Positions 32,043-41,228 are shown, counted from the first letter of the stretch. The stretch is DNA of 64,000 nucleotides from W0P28-013 sp051870755 (GCA_051870755.1 JBJECE010000012.1:1-64000); one strand, 5' to 3'. Notes: generated from the sequence alone by a model not told the origin. A program made the numbers and translations.

Positions 32043-33617
32043 GTGGAAAAAGAATTAGTAATAGGCGTAAACAACGATGCCATTGCCATAGCGCTGCTGG
32101 AAGACAAAAAGTTGGTCGAAATACACAAAGACACGCTGAAGGCTTCGTTTGCCGTTGGAAACATTTACCTCGGGCGCGTCAAACGCGTGATGCAGGGACT
32201 GAATGCCGCATTTGTGGACATCGGTTCGAGCAAAGAGGCGTTTATTCACTATCACGATTTGGGCGACCAATTCCTGACGATGCACAATTACATCAAACAG
32301 GTGTTGAGCGACCGCAAACGTTTGCCCGACAAGTTGAAACGCTATCCGAACTTAGAGCGCGAAGGCAATATAAAAGATGTGCTGACCACCGGCGATTATA
32401 TATTGGTACAGATAGTCAAAGAACCGATTTCGACCAAAGGACCACGACTCACCGGCGAGATTTCCATCGCCAGCCGTAACATGGTATTTTTGCCATTCGG
32501 CGATAAAATTTCTGTGTCGCAAAAAATACGTTCGCATGCCGAACGCACACGATTGCGTCAGTTGATGCAAAGCATCAAACCGGCCAACTGCGGTCTCATC
32601 ATGCGTACCGTGGCCGAAGATTGCCGCGTAGCCGAACTCGATGCCGAACTTAAAATGACCACCAAACGCTGGAGCGAAGCCATCGACAATATTCAACATT
32701 CGAACGGCATTTCGCTCATATCGGAAGAGTTGAGCCGCTCGGCTGCCATCGTGCGCGATTTGTTCGACGACGATTTCGAGTGCATACATGTGGACAATCA
32801 GGCCACGTTCGACGAGTTGACAATGTACCTCAAAACCATTGCGCCCGACAAAAATATTGTCAAACTCTATACCGGCGATCTGCCGATATTCGAAAGTTTC
32901 GGCATCGCAAAATATGTGAAATCATTGTTCGGACGTACGGTGTCGGTAAAACGCGGCGCCTACCTGATATTCGACCAAACCGAGGCCATGCATGTGATAG
33001 ACGTCAATAGCGGCACACGCGCACGCGCCGGACAGTCGCAGGAGGAGAATGCGTTGGAGGTAAACATGGCGTCGGCCGAAGAGATTGCCCGTCAGTTGCG
33101 GCTGCGCGATATTGGCGGCATCATCGTCATCGACTTCATCGACATGATGGAGGCCGACAATCGACAAAAATTGTACGAACACATGACCGAACTGATGGCC
33201 GGCGACCGTGCTCGACATAACATTCTGCCACTCAGCAAGTTTTGCCTGATGCAAATCACGCGGCAACGCGTGCGACCGGCCACCGTCATTCGTACCGACG
33301 AAACCTGCCCGACGTGTCGCGGCACCGGCAAGGCGCGTCCTGCCATTCTGCTGGTCGATGAGATAGAAGACCAATTGGAAAGCATTGTACACGATTTCAA
33401 AATCACCAATGTTACCCTGATGGTGCATCCTTATGTGGCTGCATATCTGCAAAAGGGGCTGCGATCGCTCGAACGACGTTGGCGGTGGAAATACCGTTGT
33501 CGATTCAAAGTGGTGGCCTTGCACGATCTCGGATTCCTTGATTTCCGGTTTGTCGATAAACACGGCGACGAAATAGACGTCAATTTGCTCTCCGAGATGC
33601 ATAACGCATCAGTTTGA
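32043..33617 (+). CDS. rng: Ribonuclease E/G
   Basis: 524-residue endoribonuclease for rRNA and mRNA processing. It starts at GTG 32043 (MEKELVIGVNND). An S1-like domain (about 36-130; GNIYLGRVKRVMQGLNAAFVDIG) is followed by the RNase H-like/catalytic core with Mg-binding Asp in HVIDVNSGTRA and IIVIDFIDMMEADNR and the Zn-link CPTCRGTGK. It lacks the long degradosome scaffold of E. coli RNase E, so RNase G type. A terminator hairpin follows. Confidence 0.96.
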   Translation: MEKELVIGVNNDAIAIALLEDKKLVEIHKDTLKASFAVGNIYLGRVKRVMQGLNAAFVDIGSSKEAFIHYHDLGDQFLTMHNYIKQVLSDRKRLPDKLKRYPNLEREGNIKDVLTTGDYILVQIVKEPISTKGPRLTGEISIASRNMVFLPFGDKISVSQKIRSHAERTRLRQLMQSIKPANCGLIMRTVAEDCRVAELDAELKMTTKRWSEAIDNIQHSNGISLISEELSRSAAIVRDLFDDDFECIHVDNQATFDELTMYLKTIAPDKNIVKLYTGDLPIFESFGIAKYVKSLFGRTVSVKRGAYLIFDQTEAMHVIDVNSGTRARAGQSQEENALEVNMASAEEIARQLRLRDIGGIIVIDFIDMMEADNRQKLYEHMTELMAGDRARHNILPLSKFCLMQITRQRVRPATVIRTDETCPTCRGTGKARPAILLVDEIEDQLESIVHDFKITNVTLMVHPYVAAYLQKGLRSLERRWRWKYRCRFKVVALHDLGFLDFRFVDKHGDEIDVNLLSEMHNASV

Positions 33618-33625
33618 CAATACAC

Positions 33626-33660
33626 AAAAGGCGAAAAACAACTGTTTTTTGCCTTTTGTT
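33626..33660. terminator. Bidirectional terminator between rng and queA
   Basis: AAAAGGC(G)AAAAA ... TTTTTTGCCTTTT, from 33626 to 33657. Confidence 0.8.
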
Positions 33661-33681
33661 TTGCTGGTATAATTCTTACAA

Positions 33682-34734
33682 TCAGCGTTTTATGAGCAGT
33701 GCGTCGCCGTAAACGCCAAAGCGGTAGCCCTCTTTCACAGCCACGTCGTAGGCGTTCATTACGCACTCGTATCCGCCAAATGCGGCTGCATTCATCAGCA
33801 TCGTGCTATACGGCATCTGAAAATTCGATACCAACGCATCGGCTGTTGTGAAGTCGTAAGGCGGAAATATGAATTTGCTTGTCCAGCCCTCGTAGGGTTT
33901 GATGAATCCGTTGGCCATTGATGCCGTTTCCAAAGCTCGCAACACTGTGGTGCCAACGGCGCACACTTTGTGGTTGCCCTCGTGGGCTTTGTTGAACAAA
34001 TCAGCGGCCGCCTCTTCGATGAACATCTGTTCGGAGTCCATTTTGTGCTTGGTTAAATCCTCTACATCGATGTCGCGGAACATGCTCAAACTTGCATGCA
34101 GCGTTATCCATGCCGCATTTATGCCTTTGATTTCCATGCGTTTAAGCAGTTCGCGGCTGAAGTGCGCGCCGGCCATCGGAGCCACTACGGCTCCTTCGTT
34201 TTTGGCAAAAATAGTTTGGTAACGTTCGGCATCATCGGGCTCGACAGGGCGTTTGATGTAGCGCGGTATCGGCGTTTCGCCCAAGGCGTACAGTTCGCGT
34301 TTGAATTCGTCGTGGTCGCCGTCGTACAGAAAGCGCACGGTGCGCCCGCGCGAAGTGGTGTTGTCGATGACTTCGGCCACCATCGATTCGTCGGGGCCGA
34401 AATAGAGTTTATTGCCGATGCGGATTTTGCGCGCCGGCTCCACCAGTACGTCCCACAAATGCAACTTAGGATTGAGTTCGCGCAGCAAAAACACATCGAT
34501 TTGTGCGCCCGTTTTTTCCTTATTGCCCAACAGATGCGCCGGAAATACCTGCGTGTCGTTGAACACGAACACATCGTTCTCGTCGAACTGATGGAGTATT
34601 TCCTTAAAAATATGGTGTTCGATTTCGCCGGTTTTGGCATTCAGCACCATCAGGCGCGATTCGTCGCGATGCTCAACAGGATATTGGGCAATTTGCTCTT
34701 CGGGCAACTTAAACTTAAATTTCGATAATTTCAT
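33682..34734 (-). CDS. queA: tRNA preQ1-34 ribosyltransferase-isomerase QueA
   Basis: 350 residues. Transfers and isomerises the ribosyl moiety of S-adenosylmethionine to preQ1 in tRNA, giving epoxyqueuosine. Signatures: LPEEQIAQYPVEHRDESRLMVL, NDTQVFPAHLLGNKE, APMAGAHFSRELL, ITLHASLSMFR and FIFPPYDFTTADALVSNFQMP. Last gene of ftsX-DUF3098-uppP-truB-queA, 20 bp after truB, and about 11 kb from the yhhQ-queC-queF operon. Confidence 0.98.
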   Translation of the reverse strand: MKLSKFKFKLPEEQIAQYPVEHRDESRLMVLNAKTGEIEHHIFKEILHQFDENDVFVFNDTQVFPAHLLGNKEKTGAQIDVFLLRELNPKLHLWDVLVEPARKIRIGNKLYFGPDESMVAEVIDNTTSRGRTVRFLYDGDHDEFKRELYALGETPIPRYIKRPVEPDDAERYQTIFAKNEGAVVAPMAGAHFSRELLKRMEIKGINAAWITLHASLSMFRDIDVEDLTKHKMDSEQMFIEEAAADLFNKAHEGNHKVCAVGTTVLRALETASMANGFIKPYEGWTSKFIFPPYDFTTADALVSNFQMPYSTMLMNAAAFGGYECVMNAYDVAVKEGYRFGVYGDALLIKR

Positions 34735-34754
34735 ACGCTTATTTTGTTGTTTTG

Positions 34755-35465
34755 TTATTTTTCAGACATCATAGCCGTAACATCTGCCACGACTTCGTCA
34801 ATTTCCCGACAATCGGCCAACGTTACATCGCCCACGCGTGTACGTTGAAGGGCTGTCAGGTGTGCGCCGCTTTGCAGGGCTTGCCCGATGTCGCGAGCCA
34901 AGGCGCGAATGTAGGTTCCTTTGCTGCACACAACCCTGATTGTCAGTACGGGCAGCGCAAAATGCAACACTTCCAATTCGTCAATCACCAGCAATTTTGG
35001 CTGTATTTCAACGGCTTGCGCGTTGCGGGCATAGTCGTACGCGCGTTTGCCGTCAATTTTCACTGCCGAATAGACGGGCGGCACTTGCCATATCTCGCCA
35101 CGGAATTGCTGCAACACGTCGTCAACCAACGCCCGCGTGATATGTTCCGTCGGGAAATGCGCATCAATCGGATGTTCCAAATCGAACGACGGGGTAGTGG
35201 CGCCCAACTCCAACGTCGCCACATACTCTTTGATGCCCGCCTGCAAACGATCGATTTGCTTGGTGGCTTTGCCCGTGCAAAGCACCATCACGCCCGTGGC
35301 CAACGGGTCGAGCGTGCCGGCATGGCCGACTTTCAGTTTCTTGGTACCCAATGCGCGACACAGCACGCTGCGCACCCGATTCACCACATCGAACGACGTC
35401 CAATGCAGCGGTTTGTTGATGTACAAAACTGTACCTTCGGCAAAGGCGGCAAGTTGGCTGTTCAT
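34755..35465 (-). CDS. truB: tRNA pseudouridine-55 synthase TruB
   Basis: 236 residues; forms pseudouridine 55 in the T-loop of tRNA. Catalytic Asp in KVGHAGTLDPLATGVMVLCTG; also NKPLHWTSFDVVNRVR and QVPPVYSAVKIDGKRAYDYAR. Starts 1 bp after the uppP stop, so probably translationally coupled. Confidence 0.97.
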   Translation of the reverse strand: MNSQLAAFAEGTVLYINKPLHWTSFDVVNRVRSVLCRALGTKKLKVGHAGTLDPLATGVMVLCTGKATKQIDRLQAGIKEYVATLELGATTPSFDLEHPIDAHFPTEHITRALVDDVLQQFRGEIWQVPPVYSAVKIDGKRAYDYARNAQAVEIQPKLLVIDELEVLHFALPVLTIRVVCSKGTYIRALARDIGQALQSGAHLTALQRTRVGDVTLADCREIDEVVADVTAMMSEK

Positions 35466-35466
35466 A

Positions 35467-36264
35467 TCACAACAGCGTGCAAATAATGGTCGCCGCGCCT
35501 ACAATGGCGCAATAGATGGCAAAATAGATCAATTTGCCACGGCGTACCAGCGCCAACATAAATTTACAAGCCAGGCATCCCGACACAAATGCTGCCAAAA
35601 AACCGATGGTCAGCGGCAGCCAGCCGATGCCGATGGCTGTCGGCGCACTGCACAAGTCGAGCACATCTAAAAACGCTTCGCCTAAAATCGGTATCAGCAC
35701 CATCAAAAACGAGAATTGCGCCACGCTCTCTTTTTTGTCGCCCAACAACAGGCCGGTGGCGATGGTGGCACCCGACCGCGACAAACCCGGCAGTACTGCC
35801 ACCGCCTGCGCCACACCGATGACGAACGAATCGACATACGATATTTCCGCTTTTTGACGCGGTTTGGCAAAGTAGGCAAACGCCAACAGAGTGGCGGTCA
35901 GCAGCAAACAAATGCCGACGAGCAACAAGCCGTCGCCGAAAAAGGCTTCCACTTCGTCCTTAAAAAACATGCCGACCACAAAAACAGGTATCATCGATAC
36001 CAGCAACTTGCAGACATATTTTTTCTCGTCGTTCCACGCTGTGGTTGTGAATGTGCCAACGAACAACTGCGCCACTTCGCGCCACAACACTACCAAAGTG
36101 CTTAACACCGTAGCCGCGTGTACCACGATAGCAAACGTCAGATTCTCCTCGCCCGAAGTGCCCAAAAGCGCATGGCCAATTTGCAAATGGCCGCTGCTCG
36201 ACACAGGCAAATATTCCGTCAGGCCTTGAACGAGGCCCAATATCAACGCTTCTAACCAATCCAT
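35467..36264 (-). CDS. uppP: Undecaprenyl-diphosphatase UppP/BacA
   Basis: 265-residue inner-membrane enzyme that recycles undecaprenyl pyrophosphate for cell-wall synthesis. Active-site motifs: LVQGLTEYLPVSSSGHLQIG near residue 12 and LPGLSRSGATIATGLLLG near 155. About eight TM helices. Sits between DUF3098 and truB. Confidence 0.97.
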   Translation of the reverse strand: MDWLEALILGLVQGLTEYLPVSSSGHLQIGHALLGTSGEENLTFAIVVHAATVLSTLVVLWREVAQLFVGTFTTTAWNDEKKYVCKLLVSMIPVFVVGMFFKDEVEAFFGDGLLLVGICLLLTATLLAFAYFAKPRQKAEISYVDSFVIGVAQAVAVLPGLSRSGATIATGLLLGDKKESVAQFSFLMVLIPILGEAFLDVLDLCSAPTAIGIGWLPLTIGFLAAFVSGCLACKFMLALVRRGKLIYFAIYCAIVGAATIICTLL

Positions 36265-36273
36265 ACGTGATAC

Positions 36274-36510
36274 CTATTTTTTACCTTTCCACAAAATGGC
36301 AACCACCATCAGCACAAAGCCCGACATACATACGACGGGAGCCAATGTGATGCGCCGAAAACTGAATACATCGGGATTAAACTCCAAAACTGTCGATGAA
36401 CCATGCATCAACAAAAAACCGATTACAATCAGTGCGAAAGCCACTGCCATCAGCACAAAATTCATCTTTTTGAACGCAAATTTCATATTATTCGATAATT
36501 GATTAAACAT
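36274..36510 (-). CDS. DUF3098 small membrane protein
   Basis: 78 residues with two TM helices (FVLMAVAFALIVIGFLLMHG and VVCMSGFVLMVVAILW) and the FSFRRITLAPVVC linker. Bacteroidota-specific family of unknown function, regularly next to ftsX and uppP. ATG 36510 overlaps the ftsX stop by 8 bp; a second ATG at 36486 is equally possible. Confidence 0.85.
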   Translation of the reverse strand: MFNQLSNNMKFAFKKMNFVLMAVAFALIVIGFLLMHGSSTVLEFNPDVFSFRRITLAPVVCMSGFVLMVVAILWKGKK

Positions 36511-37381
36511 AAAACAAATCGTCGGTTTGCATGCGCAAATAGCGATTCACGGCAAACAACGTCGAGAACATCACAATGACGAAACTGACTGCAAACACAA
36601 CAACCGCCACCGGCACCACAATGCGCCATTGGTAGAGGTTGAGCAGCGTACCCACCTCGTTTTGCACATAATACAACGCGCCGCCCAATAGGGCCAATGC
36701 CAAGACGGCGGCCAAAACGCTGCTGCCGGCCGCGCGCCTCATAAACGGCTTGCGAATAAAACCGGGACGCGCTCCCACCAATTTCATCGTATTGATGAGA
36801 AAACGCTGCGAATAGACCGATATGCGTATGGTGTTGTTGATGAGTGCCACCGATATAAGCAACAATATCAATGCAATGATACCCAGCGCGATAGCCAAAC
36901 GATTGACATTATGATTCAGCAGTTGTATCATATCTTTCTGATAGACAAAATCGTCGATGCCCTGAAATGGGTGCAACTTTTGCCGAATCACCTCAATGCT
37001 GTCGGTACACGCGTAGTCGGCCTGCAAATAGACCTCGATGGAGGCGCGTAGCGGATTGTAGCCCAGCAGTTCGGTCGGGTCTTCGCCCATGCCGTCGATG
37101 TGTTCCTGCAAGGCCTGTTCTTTGCTGATATATTCGTGTCGTTTGGCAAAATCGCACGCCGACAAATAGCGTTCGAGGCGCGCTACATCGGCTTCGGTAG
37201 CGTCGTCGCTCAACACCACCGACAGCGCCACATGCTCTTTGGTATATTGTGCAATTTCGTTGGCAAAAGCCAATAGAAATGCTATCAGGCCAACCATAAA
37301 CAAGACCAACACAATGCTGATGGTCGAAGTGAAATGCTGATTGAAAAATGAGTTTTTACGAGGTTTATACGCGCGTTCCAT
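36503..37381 (-). CDS. ftsX: Cell division protein FtsX
   Basis: 292-residue permease-like protein of the FtsEX complex, which activates septal peptidoglycan hydrolases. One N-terminal TM helix (TISIVLVLFMVGLIAFLLAF), a periplasmic domain (about 55-170) and three C-terminal helices (IALGIIALILLLISVALINN; AAVLALALLGGALYY; AVVVFAVSFVIVMFSTLFAV). ftsE is not adjacent. A minus-strand -7 box TATATTTG (37446-37439) precedes it. Confidence 0.93.
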   Translation of the reverse strand: MERAYKPRKNSFFNQHFTSTISIVLVLFMVGLIAFLLAFANEIAQYTKEHVALSVVLSDDATEADVARLERYLSACDFAKRHEYISKEQALQEHIDGMGEDPTELLGYNPLRASIEVYLQADYACTDSIEVIRQKLHPFQGIDDFVYQKDMIQLLNHNVNRLAIALGIIALILLLISVALINNTIRISVYSQRFLINTMKLVGARPGFIRKPFMRRAAGSSVLAAVLALALLGGALYYVQNEVGTLLNLYQWRIVVPVAVVVFAVSFVIVMFSTLFAVNRYLRMQTDDLFYV

Positions 37382-37438
37382 ATTTTATGCTGTTGTTTGT
37401 TTTGTGATGTACCGACGACTGACATCGGAATTAACTTG

Positions 37439-37446
37439 CAAATATA
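37439..37446 (-). promoter_or_regulatory. -7 box of the ftsX-queA operon
   Basis: TATATTTG, 58 bp before the ftsX ATG on the minus strand. Confidence 0.6.
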
Positions 37447-37502
37447 CAACTTTTTTGCGCGTTTGTCAAGAGGTATGGCCAAAAAAATTGCAAAAAGTGC
37501 CA

Positions 37503-37658
37503 AAGTTGAAGGGTTTAATGGTTGAATGTAGGGACGTGGCATGCCGCGTTCGCAAAGTTTAAGGGTGTAATAATGTAGGGACGTGGCACACCACGTCCCT
37601 ACAATCTATGTTCTTGGTTCTATGTTCTGTAAGGGACGCGCCACGGCACGTCCCTACA
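37503..37658. repeat. Cluster of three palindromic repeat elements (copies 4-6)
   Basis: Copy 4 at 37527-37555 (distal arm decayed); copy 5 at 37574-37603, a perfect 13-bp palindrome TGTAGGGACGTGG/CCACGTCCCTACA with a 4-base loop; copy 6 at 37629-37658. Copies 4 and 5 are preceded by AAGTT(T/G)AAGGGT-type words; copy 5 is followed by TCTATGTTCTTGG heptamer remnants. All lie just downstream of a T9SS cargo gene. Confidence 0.85.
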
Positions 37659-37661
37659 ACA

Positions 37662-39635
37662 TTATTTTACAACTACCTTAACGGCAGCGTTACCGCTTTT
37701 AACTACATAAACGCCGCACAATGAGCCGTTTAGGCGTGTTACGTCGCGGCCGAGCAGGTCGTAGATGCGGATGTCGTCGGCACCATAGATACGACCGTTG
37801 TCGGCATAGACGTGCGTTGCCATTACGGCCTCAAGCGCAGTTGGTGTTGCAGCAAATTCCGCGGTGAGCGTTACATCTGCCGTTACGGTGATGGTGCGCG
37901 GATTTTCGGTGTTGTTGTCGTTCCATTGCACGAAGTGGTAGCCTTCGTTAGCCGTAGCTTTGAGCGTTGCCTCGTTGCCTTTGGCGTATGTGCCGCCACC
38001 ACTGACACTGCCTTGTGCAGCGTCGCAAGTGGCTGTAACGGTGTAAAAATCCTGCACCAAACGGACAGCATGCCCGTAGTAGCGATTGAAGTTGTTCAAA
38101 TTGGTTCCACTGACGGTAAATTGCAGGTGGTACGCGTTGTTCGAGTCGTATGCAGAAGCAGACCAATATAAACCATTGTCCTGTATGCGTTCGATGTTCA
38201 ATCCGTAGCGGTAACCCGCAGCCGGCAAAAATACGGCTCCTGCAGCCTCTAATTGCGCCCATTGTTCAAGGTTAAAAGTATTAGTTTTGTAATTTCCCGT
38301 CATACCGGCTGTGAACGTAATATCTTCTGGACAACTCCATGTGTCGGGCAATAAAATCAAACCATAGGCATACTGCTCTTCGCTGATTTGGATACACGCT
38401 ATACCCATCAAGTTTGCTGCGTCTGTACGAGTTGCAAGCAGGTATGTCCACTCGTCGATGCTTAATGTGCGCCAAATGTTACCATCGCCGATTTTCTGTC
38501 CCCAATCCACAAAGTCGCCGGAATAGTTATTGTAGTCCGTGGAGATACTAACACCCCAAGGCGCGGTGTTGTTGCTACCGCTCCAACCGAAAAGGTCTAT
38601 TTTGTTGGTCAATGCGCTATTTTCAACATTGGCAGCGCCCTGCATATCATATTGATAGGTTGCAAATGCCCAAGTGGCGGTGTTTTGGATGTATTGTAAG
38701 TTGCCTGCCGCGAACTTTATTTGTCGTCTCGCGCCTACGGAGAACAAGCCGCCCACGGCGTTATAATAGACGGGATTGGCAGCAAATTTTGCGGTTAACT
38801 CAACATTCGCGTTTATGGTGATAGTGCGCGGGTTTTCGGTGTTGCCGTCGCTCCATTGCACGAAGTGGTAGTCCTCGGCAGGCGTGGCCGTAAGCGTTAC
38901 TTCCGTGCCTTGGGGATAAACACCGGCGCCGGTTACCGTGCCATTTTCTGCAGTGAGCGTAATCGAATAGGTGGTAAGCACAGGGCGCACGGAACGACCA
39001 TTTAAGCGGTAACTGTTCTTTCTACTCACCCCTTGCGAATCGAAATACACATAGTATGCTTGGGATGGTGCGTTTGTGTAGAGCGCATTCGACCAATAGT
39101 TGCCGCTTGTGCCTACCGAGGTAATTGAAGATTCGCCGTAAGTACTGGCAGCAGAGAGAAAAATGGAGTTGTCATTGCCTTCTTTTTTGCTTTTCACTTC
39201 GTAGCCGTTGATGCCGTTCAAGGTCGTCCACGTCCAAGTGCAGTTTTCGCGCAGTTCCGTCCATTCGGCATCGGTAGGCATACGCCAAGCACCACCCCAA
39301 TTGACATGGGCTGCGTCGTCTTCGGGATCAAGCACCCTTTTGCTATCCACGGTGCCGTAAGCGCTGTTTGTGCAATACTTTGTTTGGGAGTCATACGTTC
39401 CTTTGCTGCACCATTTGTAGGTTCCCCAAGAGTAAGTGTCTTTAGTGGTGGTTTCGCCCCAAGCGTAGTAGCCGCCGTAGCCTTCGGGCGCGGTGGCACC
39501 CACGTTGCAGGTCGCCCACTTGGTGCCGCTTGGCAAACCGAGATCAACGTATTCGTGGCCATTTTCGGTGTTTTGCGCCGTAGCGCACCATGCGCCGCAC
39601 AGCAAGGCGGCCATCAGGAATGTACATTTTTTCAT
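37662..39635 (-). CDS. Secreted FISUMP/InlB-repeat protein with T9SS sorting domain
   Basis: 657 residues; signal peptide MKKCTFLMAALLCGAWCATA. Domains: a Fibrobacter-succinogenes-major-paralogous-type domain (about 24-220; EYVDLGLPSGTKWATCNVGA, WRMPTDAEWTEL, RSVRPVL), an InlB B-repeat-like unit (224-290; ATPAEDYHFVQWSDGNTENP), a second paralogous domain (296-530; WRTLSIDEWTYLLATR, YYGHAVRLV), a second B-repeat (532-595) and the sorting domain (DDIRIYDLLGRDVTRLNG). Such proteins are surface-exposed; their role is unknown. Confidence 0.8.
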   Translation of the reverse strand: MKKCTFLMAALLCGAWCATAQNTENGHEYVDLGLPSGTKWATCNVGATAPEGYGGYYAWGETTTKDTYSWGTYKWCSKGTYDSQTKYCTNSAYGTVDSKRVLDPEDDAAHVNWGGAWRMPTDAEWTELRENCTWTWTTLNGINGYEVKSKKEGNDNSIFLSAASTYGESSITSVGTSGNYWSNALYTNAPSQAYYVYFDSQGVSRKNSYRLNGRSVRPVLTTYSITLTAENGTVTGAGVYPQGTEVTLTATPAEDYHFVQWSDGNTENPRTITINANVELTAKFAANPVYYNAVGGLFSVGARRQIKFAAGNLQYIQNTATWAFATYQYDMQGAANVENSALTNKIDLFGWSGSNNTAPWGVSISTDYNNYSGDFVDWGQKIGDGNIWRTLSIDEWTYLLATRTDAANLMGIACIQISEEQYAYGLILLPDTWSCPEDITFTAGMTGNYKTNTFNLEQWAQLEAAGAVFLPAAGYRYGLNIERIQDNGLYWSASAYDSNNAYHLQFTVSGTNLNNFNRYYGHAVRLVQDFYTVTATCDAAQGSVSGGGTYAKGNEATLKATANEGYHFVQWNDNNTENPRTITVTADVTLTAEFAATPTALEAVMATHVYADNGRIYGADDIRIYDLLGRDVTRLNGSLCGVYVVKSGNAAVKVVVK

Positions 39636-40004
39636 AGTTGTAAGAAATTTAAAGTTTAATGTTTCAAAGTTTAAGAGTTTAAGGTCGTTTTTTTGTAATT
39701 TTTCTACTTCCTAATTTTCCCTGTCTTTCGGTAGGCAAGTTCAATACGTTCCTACATTTCTCACTCCTAATTCCTCATTGTTCTTCATTTGATGTATGCG
39801 CACGACAAGATGGTCGGCACCTTGCGGGTGCAGACGACTTGTGTGAAGTGCGTAGAATGTTAAATAATGTAAACGGGGGGGGGCAAAATGTGGCGTTCTA
39901 CCAAGTGGCAGAGCGTGCGTAACGTGTGTATGTGCGTACGTCAATAACATTTCTCCGATGATTTGGTTGCAAAGATAGCACTTTTTTTCGTAAAAATCAA
40001 CGGT
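39636..40004. other. 369-bp non-coding region with repeat fragments and a G10 tract
   Basis: Holds TTTAATGTTTCAAAGTTTAAGAG words (39651-39684) shared with 20371, a fragment TTTCGGTAGGCAAG (about 39726) matching the 20-bp unit at 20896 in inverse orientation, a small hairpin GCACC-TTGC-GGGTGC, and ten consecutive G at 39874-39883. No gene is supported. Confidence 0.65.
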
Positions 40005-40652
40005 TTACAATAATTTTTTTATCTCGTCGGCGTTATCGGCCAGATGCGCGGGTGCAAGTGCTTCGAGTTCGGCGCGCGGGCGAAATCCCCACGTTACGCC
40101 AACGGCTTCGATGCCGGCGTTGCGGGCGGTCATCATGTCGGTGCCCGAATCGCCCACGTAGAGTGTTTCGTCGGCGGTGCAGCCGGTGGCGGCCAAAATG
40201 TCGTACACAATGGTCGGGTCGGGTTTGGTGGGTACGTTGTCGCGCTGTCCGAATACGGCATCGAATCGGATGTTGGGGAAGAAGTGCGCCACGAGTTGTT
40301 CGGTGCCGGCTTGATATTTGTTGGAGGCCACGGCCAATTTCAGTCCGCATGTCTGCAAGTGTGTCAATAGTTCGGGAATGCCGTCGTATGGGCGCGTGAG
40401 GTCGCAGTTGTGGGCGGCGTAGTAGGTCAGAAAATAGTGCCGAATCGCGGCAATGTGTGCTTCGTCGCGTGCGTTTTCGGGCAGGGCGCGCTCAAATAGT
40501 TTGTTGATGCCGTTGCCGACAAAAAAACGGTATTCGTCGGTGTCGTGTGTCGGGAAATGACACTGCCCGAGGGCAAAATTGGTGGCGGCAGCAAGGTCGG
40601 CTATAGTGTTGAGCAGTGTGCCGTCGAGGTCGAAAATCACTAATCGTTTCAT
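40005..40652 (-). CDS. gph: HAD hydrolase, phosphoglycolate phosphatase-like
   Basis: 215 residues from ATG 40652. HAD motif I FDLDGTLLNT at 6-15, motif II ASNK, motif III Lys in VPTKPDPTIV and motif IV VGDSGTDMMTARNAG, with a helical C1 cap (VGNGINKLFERALPE). Closest to the Gph group that dephosphorylates 2-phosphoglycolate; substrate is inferred. A minus-strand -7 box TAATTTTG (40665-40658) ends 5 nt before the ATG, so the mRNA may be leaderless. Confidence 0.8.
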   Translation of the reverse strand: MKRLVIFDLDGTLLNTIADLAAATNFALGQCHFPTHDTDEYRFFVGNGINKLFERALPENARDEAHIAAIRHYFLTYYAAHNCDLTRPYDGIPELLTHLQTCGLKLAVASNKYQAGTEQLVAHFFPNIRFDAVFGQRDNVPTKPDPTIVYDILAATGCTADETLYVGDSGTDMMTARNAGIEAVGVTWGFRPRAELEALAPAHLADNADEIKKLL

Positions 40653-40657
40653 GACCG

Positions 40658-40722
40658 CAAAATTACAAAAAAGGTGCCAATCGACCAACACTTGGCGCGA
40701 TACAATATTTTTTGTAACTTTG
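40658..40722. promoter_or_regulatory. Divergent promoters of gph-like and aroQ genes
   Basis: Minus strand TAATTTTG at 40665-40658; plus strand TAACTTTG at 40715-40722. The intergenic distance between the two ATGs is 98 bp. Confidence 0.6.
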
Positions 40723-40750
40723 CCCACCTATTTTAATAGTGTATAGCGAT

Positions 40751-41191
40751 ATGAAAATTGTTATCATCAATGGCCCGAATCTGAATCTGCTCGGGAAGCG
40801 TGAGCCTGCGATTTACGGCTCGTCCGATTTCGACAGCTATTTTGCTGCGTTGCAGCAGCGGTTTCCGCAGGTCGAATTTAGTTATTTTCAGTCGAATGTC
40901 GAAGGCGAAATTATCAATCGGATTCACGAGGTTGGTTTTGCGGTCGATGGCATTGTGCTGAATGCGGGCGGCTACACGCACACATCGGTGGCGATAGCCG
41001 ATGCGGTGTCTGCCGTTCCGGCGCCGACGGTCGAAGTGCATATTTCCAACGTGTTTCGGCGCGAGGCTGTGCGGCATACGTCGTTGCTGTCGCCGGTGGC
41101 GATGGGCACTATAGGCGGCTTCGGGCTCGATTCGTATCGCTTGGCGGTCGAGGCATTGTGCGAGCGGTTTTTGTCGATACAAAAGGCTTGA
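40751..41191 (+). CDS. aroQ: 3-dehydroquinate dehydratase, type II
   Basis: 146 residues from ATG 40751 (MKIVIINGPNLNLLGKREPA). Third step of the shikimate pathway. The catalytic Tyr is in PAIYGSSDF and the catalytic His in TVEVHISNVFRREAVRHTS; the flexible lid begins LLGKREP. The four extra codons from GTG 40739 are less likely. Own promoter; no other aro genes adjacent. Confidence 0.96.
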   Translation: MKIVIINGPNLNLLGKREPAIYGSSDFDSYFAALQQRFPQVEFSYFQSNVEGEIINRIHEVGFAVDGIVLNAGGYTHTSVAIADAVSAVPAPTVEVHISNVFRREAVRHTSLLSPVAMGTIGGFGLDSYRLAVEALCERFLSIQKA

Positions 41192-41228
41192 CTGTCGAAC
41201 GATAGTTGGCTTTGTGTCCGATTAGTAC

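Noticed and set aside
39741..39950. 69-codon minus-strand frame near the G10 tract
   Set aside because: It reads through the homopolymer and hairpin, has an atypical composition, and lies in repeat-derived DNA.
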